Shown: positions 43,771-52,206 of the stretch, in pieces | How positions within the stretch are numbered: position 1 is the first letter of the stretch | How the letters are laid out: the number at the start of each line of letters is the position of its first letter | NCBI GenBank assembly: GCA_030427805.1 | Contig: JAUICP010000007.1 | Coordinates: 62,001 to 126,000 of the forward strand | Reading direction: 5' to 3' | Length of the DNA stretch: 64,000 nt | Source: Bdellovibrionia bacterium | GTDB lineage: Bacteria > Bdellovibrionota > Bdellovibrionia > Bdellovibrionales > JAGQZY01 | Program-made: the position numbers and the translations under genes | The notes under the pieces: model-generated | Databases searched by the model: none | What the model saw: the letters and a program-made list of their open reading frames with translations, nothing else | What the model was told of the DNA's origin: nothing

Positions 43771-44835
43771 ATGCAAAATGCTTTTCATATGATGCGATAT
43801 ATCCGTCTGATCACATGTAAAGCTATAGTTAGTGCCCTCCTATTGAGCGGACTCTGCTGGCCCCAAGTCAGTTCTGCAATGACCTGCGAACAGTCCCTTA
43901 ACTCCGAACCTATTGCCCCTCGCTTAGCTCAATCAAAATTGGCAGGCCTCATTGCGGCTGAGATCGCACTAGGAAATATCAAAGTTCAACAAGATCTTGA
44001 TAAATCGCAAGTTTTAGAAATTCAGGGCAAAAATTTACACCGAGAGCTTCTCTATCACCTAGGCGTGTTAAGAGAAGAGACCTTCCGTCAAGCCAACGAA
44101 GGCACGGGAAAGCCCTATGATTACAACACCAACATTGATTTAAAATATGACCATATCCTTGTTTGGAATAAGGCAGATAAAGAGATTGAGGGAGCTTACC
44201 GAATTCTAGACACCTCTCAATATGTAATAGAAAATGACCTAAACAGCATCTATTCCCATGAATTTTTGCGCTTCAAATCGGGCTTTTTCAAAGCTCTAAA
44301 TGGTGAAGTCCTAGAACTGGGAAGATCTTTTATCGTACCTAAATACCAACGGACTACCACTTTAAACCAACTCTGGAGTGGAATCGGTCACTATTTGATG
44401 GATCGACCTCACCTTAAATACATGATGGGTCTCGTAAGTTTGAGTAGCTCCTACTCAAATGACTTTAAGGCGACCCTTGTGAGATACATGCTCGAAAACC
44501 ACCAAGTTGAAGATAGCAAACTCCTGCAAAATATTTCTCCAACAATGTCCTTTAAGCCCATCACACTGAAAAACCCAGATCTAATAGCACTCCTTGAGGA
44601 GTCTCCGAAAGTCGGAGTCTTTTCAAAAAAAATTGAGACCATTACTGGAGAGAAAGTTCCGCCACTCTACAAATTCTACGTCAATCTCGTCGGTGCGCGA
44701 TTTATAAATTTCAACTTCGATCCCGACTTCAATACTGTTGACGGCTTTATTCTTGTCGAAATTAGTCAAATTTCAGAACGGACCGCAGCAGCATTTGTCG
44801 GATCAGACTTAGCTCCGAAACTCATCAATCGCTAA
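43771..44835 (+). CDS. OlsB-type N-acyltransferase, predicted secreted
   Basis: About 355 residues. The core matches the hemolysin/OlsB-like GNAT acyltransferase family: KYDHILVWNK, EGAYRILDTSQY, LELGRSFIVPKYQR, LNQLWSGIGHYL and MMGLVSLSSSYS. OlsB makes lyso-ornithine lipid from acyl-carrier protein; related enzymes make autoinducers. The start is uncertain: GTG 43672, ATG 43771, or ATG 43792. The last two give a signal peptide (RYIRLITCKAIVSALLLSG, ending VSSA). A secreted N-acyltransferase is unexpected because acyl-ACP is cytosolic. It precedes a glycosyltransferase-like gene by 65 bp. Confidence 0.68.
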   Translation: MQNAFHMMRYIRLITCKAIVSALLLSGLCWPQVSSAMTCEQSLNSEPIAPRLAQSKLAGLIAAEIALGNIKVQQDLDKSQVLEIQGKNLHRELLYHLGVLREETFRQANEGTGKPYDYNTNIDLKYDHILVWNKADKEIEGAYRILDTSQYVIENDLNSIYSHEFLRFKSGFFKALNGEVLELGRSFIVPKYQRTTTLNQLWSGIGHYLMDRPHLKYMMGLVSLSSSYSNDFKATLVRYMLENHQVEDSKLLQNISPTMSFKPITLKNPDLIALLEESPKVGVFSKKIETITGEKVPPLYKFYVNLVGARFINFNFDPDFNTVDGFILVEISQISERTAAAFVGSDLAPKLINR

Positions 44836-44900
44836 ATACCGCTGGCACAAAGTCTATTTAAACCGTTGGGTTCACCATTGAATTTTGATAGCATAGTGAA

Positions 44901-46868
44901 ATGCGAAACCTTCTGTTCATTCTCTGCTTTATTTACTCATTCATCGCACTGCCTGCGGTTTTAGCAGAAGTATTTATTAAACCCAGTGACCTTTTTGACG
45001 GCTTCACCTATTACTTTATTTTTATATTTCTCATCGCATTTATGCTACTCGCAAAACAAATTCCTGGTCACTTCCTAGGATTTAAAGAATCTCTTAAAAA
45101 TGAAGGTATCTTTAATAAAAATAATCTTTGGCTTTTTTCTTTGGCGGCACTTTCTTTAATTGGAGTCATATTTTTCAACATTGACTACCGTTCTATTTGG
45201 ATTGATGAATACTCCCAGATTTTTGACCTTAAAGAGAGATCGATTGTCACCTATGCCGCCTATTCTCAGCAAACTCCTCTGGATTACTACTACTCTTATA
45301 TCGTTTTCAATTTATTCGGCTACTCAGAGTGGGCCGTTCGATTTGTACCCAGCTTAAGCTACTTACTTTCAGGTCTATTAATTACTGGATTTGCTTTAAA
45401 ATATTCGAAGTCTTATTTGGTAAGTCTTTTTATACTTCTTCTTTTTATTGGCCATCCCCTGGTCTTTTACTACAGCATCGAAGCCCGACCGACCCACCTG
45501 GCATCACTTTTTTCGATCATCTATCTCAGCTACGTACTTGAAGTCATAAAATCCGAAAAAGACTTCAACTGGAAGGACTTTCTACCACTCAGCTTTTTCT
45601 TTTTAATCTCGGCAGGCCTACAGCCGATTTGGCTTTTCTGCGCCATCCTCCCTTGGCTGTTGATGCAAGCACTTAAAAATAAAAACCAGGCCCCGGCTCG
45701 GCTCATTTTACTCCACTCAATCAGTCTTCTAGTGATGACTCCACTTCTTATAAACATCTACCTTGAGTCGACAAAGATCACGCAGTTTCACGAGAGTTTT
45801 TTAGGTGGCGTAAAAAATTACTTAGAAAATATGAGTTTCCACAACTTTGAAGTCTATTTTAGGAATATAGTTTTCCTCCTTCTCGGAATGATTCTCCTAT
45901 TTTCTTTTAAATTCACAAAGAAATATCTAAAAGAAGCGGTCTTCAATCTTACGACTCTAATTCTCTTTGTGGCCTTCTTTATATTTAGCTTTGACCTCTT
46001 TTTTCGAAGCTACATTAATTGGGATCTTTATGATCGCTACTTTATCGTCCTCCCTTATTCACTCATTCTGTTTCTTTGTTTTCATTCACCCAGCGATCTC
46101 CTCCCATCAAAATCGATAGTCAGTAAGAAAACTGTTCTGTTTACACTGCCCGCCCTTCTGATAATTACATTTCAAGTCAGTGACCCCTTTCATGTCAGTG
46201 CGGTGTTAGATCAAAGCTTTCCACTTCGCGAACGCTATAAGATCATAAAAGACCATTCCTCTGCTGACGACGTCATTGAGTTCTTTGATCTAGGGACCTT
46301 CAAAATGTGGAACCCAGGACTCTTGACGGCCCGCGAGTTTTACTACAGCGAAAAAGGGGCTGCTAAATTTCCCTTCCCAAAAAATGGAGCACTCAATGGG
46401 GACCCATTTGAAGAGATCGATTTAGCGATACTTCCCATGAAGGTTTTTGAAAGAGACTTATCTTTCAAAGTGTTTATGATTTTGGAATCCGATAATAAAA
46501 TTAATTTCCTCAATATTTGGAAAGAAGAAGGACTTGATTTTAGAAGTTTTCCCATTAGAAACGGCCATAAAGTCGTCGAAATTCAAATCCCCGCCGAAGA
46601 TAGCCTCGAAATTTATCTCAACTATCTGGAATCCATAGCCGAACGCCACGATGCTTCCGAAGCGGTACAACTCTACGATCGCCTTCTTTACTATTATTAT
46701 CACCAAGATGAATCAGAAAAAGTTGAAGAAATTCTCAAGGAATTTGACAAGCACTACTTTTCTAAGCGAGACGATTTCGAAGAAAACATTTTTCAGTTTA
46801 AAATTGATCGCCGTCTTCGCCTGCGGGATAAAATCAATCAGGACGCCCCAATCAAACCGGGGTCCTAA
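44901..46868 (+). CDS. Membrane glycosyltransferase-like protein (GT39/ArnT-like), copy 3
   Basis: A 655-residue paralogue of the tandem pair at 28154 and 30124, with IWIDEYSQI, SQQTPLDYYYS, SIEARPTHLAS and SAGLQPIWLF. It is closer to copy 1 than copy 2 is, yet lies 15 kb away and next to an N-acyltransferase. Multi-pass N-terminal part (about 1-430) and helical soluble tail. It may transfer a sugar to a lipid or glycan. A dispersed duplication with conserved tail implies functional specialisation. Confidence 0.7.
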   Translation: MRNLLFILCFIYSFIALPAVLAEVFIKPSDLFDGFTYYFIFIFLIAFMLLAKQIPGHFLGFKESLKNEGIFNKNNLWLFSLAALSLIGVIFFNIDYRSIWIDEYSQIFDLKERSIVTYAAYSQQTPLDYYYSYIVFNLFGYSEWAVRFVPSLSYLLSGLLITGFALKYSKSYLVSLFILLLFIGHPLVFYYSIEARPTHLASLFSIIYLSYVLEVIKSEKDFNWKDFLPLSFFFLISAGLQPIWLFCAILPWLLMQALKNKNQAPARLILLHSISLLVMTPLLINIYLESTKITQFHESFLGGVKNYLENMSFHNFEVYFRNIVFLLLGMILLFSFKFTKKYLKEAVFNLTTLILFVAFFIFSFDLFFRSYINWDLYDRYFIVLPYSLILFLCFHSPSDLLPSKSIVSKKTVLFTLPALLIITFQVSDPFHVSAVLDQSFPLRERYKIIKDHSSADDVIEFFDLGTFKMWNPGLLTAREFYYSEKGAAKFPFPKNGALNGDPFEEIDLAILPMKVFERDLSFKVFMILESDNKINFLNIWKEEGLDFRSFPIRNGHKVVEIQIPAEDSLEIYLNYLESIAERHDASEAVQLYDRLLYYYYHQDESEKVEEILKEFDKHYFSKRDDFEENIFQFKIDRRLRLRDKINQDAPIKPGS

Positions 46869-46873
46869 GTATT

Positions 46874-48565
46874 TTAGGTATCATTGTCTCCGGCTTCTCC
46901 AGTGCGCGTGTATTGAGATGGATTGATAATCGGCCCTTGTGGCTCATAACAACCGTCCATGTGTCTTGCTTGAGACGTGCCCTGCCTAAAGTGGGCGATG
47001 TTACCACTGCTCAATGTAGAACCTGATAAATTCCCGGTACCATTATCGAGTAGATCACGGAGATCTCTCGGTTGACCGTCAACAAAAGCCACCTGGCTTA
47101 CAAATCGAATGCCACTACTATAATCCGAGTAATTCGCCTCGTGACAGGTTGCAGCTGGTTGTATAGGATTACCGACTGACCGGTGCCACCCATAAATCAC
47201 TAGGCGCTCCATCCTCGCCTGGGGACAAAATCGCGCACCCGGCATCGCTATCTGCTCACCTAAGCGATGAGCAGTCACATCTTTTTTATGTCCCGCCACC
47301 AACTGTCCAGGTTGGTAACCTGCTGATCGACGTTGCCCATCAACAGTAGCATCATGTTGTACAAAATAGTTAGTACCCGTCATTGCGCCACCTGCTGTTC
47401 TAGGACTCGGGTTGAGAGTCACCTGTGAAGCTGCGTAAATGGCATCTACCATATTTACGGTGGGTAGCATAAAGCCGGTTTCTCTTGCAAACTCGACAGC
47501 TGCATGGGCACCCATGGGTAGCATCACATTATCAGAATCTGAACCGGCAGAAATATAGTCAGGCATCACACAGATAGTTACGTTGCCCATTCTTACAGGG
47601 ACAAGATTTCTTAAGTGTGGAGGTAGAGTATATGTTCCATCTGAAAAATTATTAAGAATCGAACAATCTCGGTTTCTTCCGCCACCCTCTCCTAGGTTTG
47701 CGACAGAAGGAACACTCCCTCCATTTCCAGAGGGTAGGCCAGCAACCAGGCTTGGGTCACTACAAGGGTTATTCGGGTCTATAGCGCCCTCTAAACCTAA
47801 ACTTTCTTCTGCATCGGCCGCGGCGACTTCTTCTGCAGGATCTTCTTCGGTGGCATCATCGGGCGCCTCAACTGGGGCCGTTGTTCCACGGTTTTCTTCA
47901 GAAATAACGGCGTAAGTATTTAAGGAACGCTGGCTATTGAGAGCCGTTTGTCTCTCGACCATACGGCACGCCTCTTGACGAAAATAAAGGCGTTCTTGAA
48001 CTGTGGCCGAACCCGAACAAATACTATCGATATTTGTCTTTAACTCATTATAGGCTGTCTGTGCTTCTTCAGACTGAAACCATTCATCGGTAAAGAACGA
48101 GTTTCGACCCGTTACTAAGGAATTATAGCAAAGACTAGTCGTTGCGTTATCATAACAATGGGGCTGGCCATTGGCTTTTAATCCAAAAATAAGTGGATTA
48201 CACATTTCTTGACCTGGGCAACTGAATCCCATGAATTCAGAGACACCGCAATTAGTTTGAGTCCCTTCCACGGGGAATCCACCACCGATACAGCGAAATT
48301 GATAGCCATCGGCATTGGCTACAGATAGGACCATATCAAGCCACGAAAGCTCACCACTACTGGATTTACTCAAGTGAACGAAAATTCGCGCCACTGATTT
48401 GAGGTAGTGAACCCTCTGCTTCTTAGGCAGTTTTTGCAGTTGTTCGAAACTCAAGAGGTAGTTTTTTTGGTGCTTGTTAAACATTCGTGCTTGGCTCTCA
48501 CTGAGGCCCAGAAAGCTCAAACCAAAAAAACTAAGTACGAAAATCAATAGATTCACTCTACGCAT
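46874..48565 (-). CDS. Large secreted two-domain protein, unknown
   Basis: A 563-residue protein with a signal peptide ending SQA. The N-terminal domain (about 30-210) has a cysteine pattern including FRCIGGGFPVEG, TNCGV, FSCPGQEMCNPLIFG and HCYD. A low-complexity acidic linker (about 215-270) leads to a C-terminal domain (about 310-560) containing VMLPMGAHAAVEF, PTVNMVDAIYAA and CHEANYSDYSSG. I recall the N-terminal cysteine pattern from secreted proteins of predatory bacteria, but cannot confirm it. The C-terminal domain has several His residues but no assigned catalytic motif. It is convergent with the third glycosyltransferase-like gene (5 bp apart). Confidence 0.6.
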   Translation of the reverse strand: MRRVNLLIFVLSFFGLSFLGLSESQARMFNKHQKNYLLSFEQLQKLPKKQRVHYLKSVARIFVHLSKSSSGELSWLDMVLSVANADGYQFRCIGGGFPVEGTQTNCGVSEFMGFSCPGQEMCNPLIFGLKANGQPHCYDNATTSLCYNSLVTGRNSFFTDEWFQSEEAQTAYNELKTNIDSICSGSATVQERLYFRQEACRMVERQTALNSQRSLNTYAVISEENRGTTAPVEAPDDATEEDPAEEVAAADAEESLGLEGAIDPNNPCSDPSLVAGLPSGNGGSVPSVANLGEGGGRNRDCSILNNFSDGTYTLPPHLRNLVPVRMGNVTICVMPDYISAGSDSDNVMLPMGAHAAVEFARETGFMLPTVNMVDAIYAASQVTLNPSPRTAGGAMTGTNYFVQHDATVDGQRRSAGYQPGQLVAGHKKDVTAHRLGEQIAMPGARFCPQARMERLVIYGWHRSVGNPIQPAATCHEANYSDYSSGIRFVSQVAFVDGQPRDLRDLLDNGTGNLSGSTLSSGNIAHFRQGTSQARHMDGCYEPQGPIINPSQYTRTGEAGDNDT

Positions 48566-48755
48566 GAAGAAACCCTTATTGTCTATTAATCAAAACTTAG
48601 AGGACATCTATTCATTAACGAACAAATGCTAGTTGAAGATACGCCACCACTCACTTTTATTTGTCACTCTCACAGAATTACTGTTACAAACCTAATGCCA
48701 CTAAAACACTGATAATTTACAGATGATGTCTAGTTGTTGGCCAGAATCGTAAGGC

Positions 48756-48774
48756 CTGTCAAAAGTTTTGACAG
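48756..48774. repeat. Perfect 19-bp palindrome
   Basis: CTGTCAAAA and TTTTGACAG are exact inverted arms around one G. It lies between two minus-strand genes, 17 bp beyond the stop of the lipoprotein gene and about 190 bp before the start of the large secreted protein. No T-run follows, so an operator is more likely than a terminator. The rest of the 225-bp gap shows no gene. Confidence 0.45.
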
Positions 48775-48790
48775 CTCTAAAAATGGCCAC

Positions 48791-49891
48791 TTAATCGATC
48801 GCTATTAAGTCATTATCGATAAGACAAGTGATGCCTAAAACACCCTGACTGGTGATATTAGTAAATTCACCTGACAACACCCCCTGATCAGCATTCAATG
48901 TGATATTTGGTGCTATTTGCCCAGTGGTAGCGCCATTCACGCAGGCATTAAATAGGGCGTTTGTCGTAACGGTCCAATCGGCATCGGACGAAACGACCAC
49001 ATCGGTGAAATTACTGCCATTCAAAGCAAATGGAAAAAAGGCAGAAACATAAACATCATTGGATTCGGTAACATCGATTTGCGAATCAAAGACATCCACG
49101 TTGTTAATCACTCCATTGGCCCCGAGAACACCGGCGATCAATCCCACCAAGTGAACTTCATTGAGTGACTCTGAAAAATTATGTTGCACTATCGTTGAGT
49201 CAAAAACCAGGTCCTGCATTCCACCATCATAGATTGTAAAAAGAGCCGTGGTTTTTGCTGTGCTCTCTAACTTCATATTAGTGAGTGAGAACCCTTGACC
49301 ATCAAGCGAACCGAAAAAGTACTTGGCTTTGCGGATCACTTTAGCCTCGAAGTCGATGGAATTAGCCAACTGAAAGTTTCCGAACATGTTTCGATGGAGC
49401 TTGTACCAATCCAAAGGCCCACGAAGCTGATTGTCCTCTATCAGAACTTGGGCCGGATGGAGCCAGTAAGTATTTTCATCAGTAGAAATTTCTAGCTCGT
49501 GGTTCCCCAATGAGAGTTCTGGTAATACGCAAGACACTGCCTCGGTCGCGCCCCGGGAAAATATCTCGTCCATGGCACTATTTACGATATCAACGGTTTC
49601 AATTTGGATGTCCTCGCAGTCTTTGCCGGAAACTTTAATGGCCCCAATATTGGGAAAGTTAAGGCCATAAATTTTAATGCGCGACCCTCCTTCAGGAGCG
49701 TTCCCTAAAGGGTAATGATGACTGGACTTGGCACTGATTAATTCTGGACCAGGGTTTTCCAGGGAACCATCATTTTCTGATTGTTCTTGATTTGCAGGCG
49801 AAGAATTTTGCGAAGTCTCTTTATTTTCTTCGGAACAAGACGCAAGACCTAGCACCAGAAGGCATAGAATGCCTATTCGAAACAAACCCAT
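48791..49891 (-). CDS. Lipoprotein with IPT/TIG and GLUG-like beta repeats
   Basis: A 366-residue predicted lipoprotein with lipobox LASC (Cys19) followed by a Ser/Asn/Glu-rich linker. An IPT/TIG-like immunoglobulin-fold domain (about 50-140) has GSRIKIYGLNF and VSCVLPELSLGNHELEI. A second region (about 155-340) resembles GLUG-type repeats with SLDGQGFSLTNM and VGLIAGVLGANGVINNVDV, which form beta-solenoid stalks in adhesins. This architecture is typical of surface-exposed adhesion or filament proteins; a specific role is not proven. Confidence 0.68.
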   Translation of the reverse strand: MGLFRIGILCLLVLGLASCSEENKETSQNSSPANQEQSENDGSLENPGPELISAKSSHHYPLGNAPEGGSRIKIYGLNFPNIGAIKVSGKDCEDIQIETVDIVNSAMDEIFSRGATEAVSCVLPELSLGNHELEISTDENTYWLHPAQVLIEDNQLRGPLDWYKLHRNMFGNFQLANSIDFEAKVIRKAKYFFGSLDGQGFSLTNMKLESTAKTTALFTIYDGGMQDLVFDSTIVQHNFSESLNEVHLVGLIAGVLGANGVINNVDVFDSQIDVTESNDVYVSAFFPFALNGSNFTDVVVSSDADWTVTTNALFNACVNGATTGQIAPNITLNADQGVLSGEFTNITSQGVLGITCLIDNDLIAID

Positions 49892-49983
49892 TATTCCCCC
49901 ATACCCGAGACTTATTTAAAAAAGCAAAGCCCATACCGCCGAGAGACCATTCTGTTTTGCATAAGCGTTTAAGCTTTTAAAGG

Positions 49984-50000
49984 CGTCTACTAGATAGACG
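49984..50000 (-). terminator. Hairpin downstream of btaB
   Basis: CGTCTA and TAGACG pair around CTAGA (6 bp perfect). In the minus direction CCTTTAAAAG follows. It could end the bta transcript or lie in the leader of the next gene. Confidence 0.4.
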
Positions 50001-50053
50001 TGAGTTCATGCCTCAGTTTGAGACGCAATATGGGAGCGAACCTCCTTTTGCAC

Positions 50054-50782
50054 TCAAATTTTGACGCCCACGAAGCGATAGTAAGGGACTCGATCGAGCG
50101 GAAGATAGGGAACTTTTGCAAACCCCTCAATCAGATCTTTTTGTTGAAATCGATACTTGAGATAAGGCAAATGATCAGGGCTGAGGTTAACGTTATCAAA
50201 GCCAAACCACATGGGCCAGAAATGTCTCTTCCACCAATTATGGGTCCGACTATCTGGATTAAATTTTCTGCTTGAATAAAAATCTACAACTGCAATTTGA
50301 CCACCTGGAATTAATAATTCATAGGCTCTATCAATAGCCCGAAACCAATCTGGGATCATAGTTAGCGAATATGAAAAGGTGACAAGGTCATATTTCTGGG
50401 GACTCTCGAAATCGCTTACATCTTTTTCGTGTGTTTTGACGTTTTTAAAGCCTTCAAGAGAAATTTTCTTTTCAGCTTGGGCCAATAAAGACCCTGATAA
50501 ATCGACCAAATCAATTTCTGAAAAATTACGGGTATCGACAAAATCGAGGTTTGACCCAGTACCAGCGCCCAGGTCGAGCCATCGACAAGACCCTGGCAAC
50601 TCGAGAGAAGCCATCAGGTCTCTGCGCCCCTGAAGTAGACGTTCTCTAAAAGAATCGTAGTCTTCGGCTTGGGATGAATAAAACGATTCTAAGCGATCTT
50701 GATGACTCACTCCTCGGACCGGCTGCATGGTTAATTTATAAAGTGTTTTTAAATCTCTAATGAATTCTTTTGCTTTCATCAT
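50054..50782 (-). CDS. btaB: BtaB-like betaine-lipid N-methyltransferase
   Basis: A 242-residue SAM methyltransferase. The SAM motif is WLDLGAGTGSN, the acidic loop follows in IDLVDLSGS, and later TFSYSLTMIPDWF and PGGQIAVVDFYS fit the class. Alone this would be generic, but it overlaps btaA by 4 bp (ATGA), and the bacterial pathway for diacylglyceryl-N,N,N-trimethylhomoserine uses exactly this BtaA-BtaB pair. BtaB would methylate the homoserine amine three times. The motif RYRFQQKDLIEGFAKVP near the end agrees with BtaB-type tails. No membrane segment. Confidence 0.8.
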   Translation of the reverse strand: MMKAKEFIRDLKTLYKLTMQPVRGVSHQDRLESFYSSQAEDYDSFRERLLQGRRDLMASLELPGSCRWLDLGAGTGSNLDFVDTRNFSEIDLVDLSGSLLAQAEKKISLEGFKNVKTHEKDVSDFESPQKYDLVTFSYSLTMIPDWFRAIDRAYELLIPGGQIAVVDFYSSRKFNPDSRTHNWWKRHFWPMWFGFDNVNLSPDHLPYLKYRFQQKDLIEGFAKVPYLPLDRVPYYRFVGVKI

Positions 50783-51963
50783 GCAAGTTGTCCAATAAAA
50801 AAGTTTCCATAGGTGTGAACCCGATCTTTTTTGTGAAGACTCTGGGCCAAGTCTTTATTGTAATTCAAGAGCTCACCCAATTGTGCATAAACCCCCTGAT
50901 AGGCAACTTCAATAGGATCGATAAAATCACACCGAGTTCCAGCCGTTCGCCAGAGGAACTGAGCTGAATCACAGGCTCGATTGATCATTGCCTGCCACTC
51001 TTGAACCAGCACGGGATACTTCTTATAAGAAAGCCAATCCATATGGTCTAAGAGTACATATTTACTAATTTGACCCGAAAAATTATTTAGAAAATCCAAG
51101 ATTGATGTCGTCTGAGGTTTAATGACATCAACCTTTCCTGCTTTTAACTCATTGAAATGGTTTTCTTGCAAATAACGAGGGCAACGACTTTCTGAGTAAC
51201 TTCCATGAAAGTAGAGCCACCAAAAATAATTATCGTGAAGCGGGAGCTTAGTGAATACATACTCGATACAATCTTTAGCGAATTCCACAATGCCGCCTGA
51301 GTAGGTCTTATCGATTTGTTGCCTTTGTGGCCTGGGCACCCCCAGCATGGCCAGGCTCGCATCCCAGCTCATTATCCAGTCCACAGATTTATTCCAAATC
51401 AAATCTTTAACGTATCGATCATAAATTTCTTTCTGTTCTTGGATACTCTGACTTGCAAACAATTGGTAACCAAGATCTCGCATCTTCTTAAAACCAAGAT
51501 AGTAATACATGCCTCGGGCAAAGCGCCCCGATGTACCGCGAAAATAAAATCCACTCCCCTCAGTGAAATACTCTTTTTTGCCGTCCCAAAACTTTCGAGA
51601 TTCCATACTTAAAAATGGACGCAACTTCTCTTTGTAAACTTGATCGAATCCAGGGTAATAACCCTTGCCGAAAATATCAAAAAAGAGATCGTAGTCCAAG
51701 TTGCGGATGCCGGCGATTTTCAATTCGATCAGTGCTGTTTGAGCTGGATTAACATCTACACAGTAAATTGACTTCGGACTTTCAATGGCGTAGTCGAGGG
51801 CGTTACACCCCGCCGAAGTGATCATTAAAACTTCATCTTCTGGAGTTAAGTTCATGGCCTCTCGATCCAATCGAGGATCTTCCCAACATTGGTTGTAAAC
51901 CAAATTTTTTTGATGAACTAAATCAAATAGCCGCTGACTGCCCCAATTTACAAGACTTGCCAT
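50779..51963 (-). CDS. btaA: BtaA, SAM:diacylglycerol 3-amino-3-carboxypropyltransferase
   Basis: A 394-residue enzyme of the DUF3419 (BtaA) family. I chose ATG 51961-51963 after AAGGGGCG; the frame runs to 52026 but those residues look non-coding. The family pattern is clear: YNQCWEDPRLDREAM, TSAGCNALDY, VDVNPAQTALIELK, GRFARGMYYYLGF and GVPRPQRQ. It transfers the 3-amino-3-carboxypropyl group of SAM to diacylglycerol, giving the precursor of betaine lipid, which BtaB then methylates. Betaine lipids replace phospholipids when phosphate is scarce. It is co-translated with btaB. Confidence 0.88.
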   Translation of the reverse strand: MASLVNWGSQRLFDLVHQKNLVYNQCWEDPRLDREAMNLTPEDEVLMITSAGCNALDYAIESPKSIYCVDVNPAQTALIELKIAGIRNLDYDLFFDIFGKGYYPGFDQVYKEKLRPFLSMESRKFWDGKKEYFTEGSGFYFRGTSGRFARGMYYYLGFKKMRDLGYQLFASQSIQEQKEIYDRYVKDLIWNKSVDWIMSWDASLAMLGVPRPQRQQIDKTYSGGIVEFAKDCIEYVFTKLPLHDNYFWWLYFHGSYSESRCPRYLQENHFNELKAGKVDVIKPQTTSILDFLNNFSGQISKYVLLDHMDWLSYKKYPVLVQEWQAMINRACDSAQFLWRTAGTRCDFIDPIEVAYQGVYAQLGELLNYNKDLAQSLHKKDRVHTYGNFFIGQLA

Positions 51964-52206
51964 TATCGCCCCTTCCCACTTGCATTTAAACACTGCCAGT
52001 CCATCACGCAGCCTCACTTCGGGCAAGGCCAGACGTCAAAAAATGAATAATTACAAATAGATAAGTCAGGATTCCGTCAAGTTTTAGACAGTCTTTGTTT
52101 GGCAAGTTGATGCAATCGCCAAAAAGCGATCTATGGAACAAAGCATATAGTGAAAGCATTTTCGCTTCTTTTTTGACTTAGGGTTCTAGATAGGAAAAAA
52201 AGAGTC

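Noticed and set aside
47583-47915. A 110-codon antisense frame in the large secreted protein
   Set aside because: It is a shadow of the acidic, low-complexity linker on the other strand.
51964-52206. Pho box upstream of btaA
   Set aside because: The minus-strand sequence matches the first half of the consensus only; the second half is poor.
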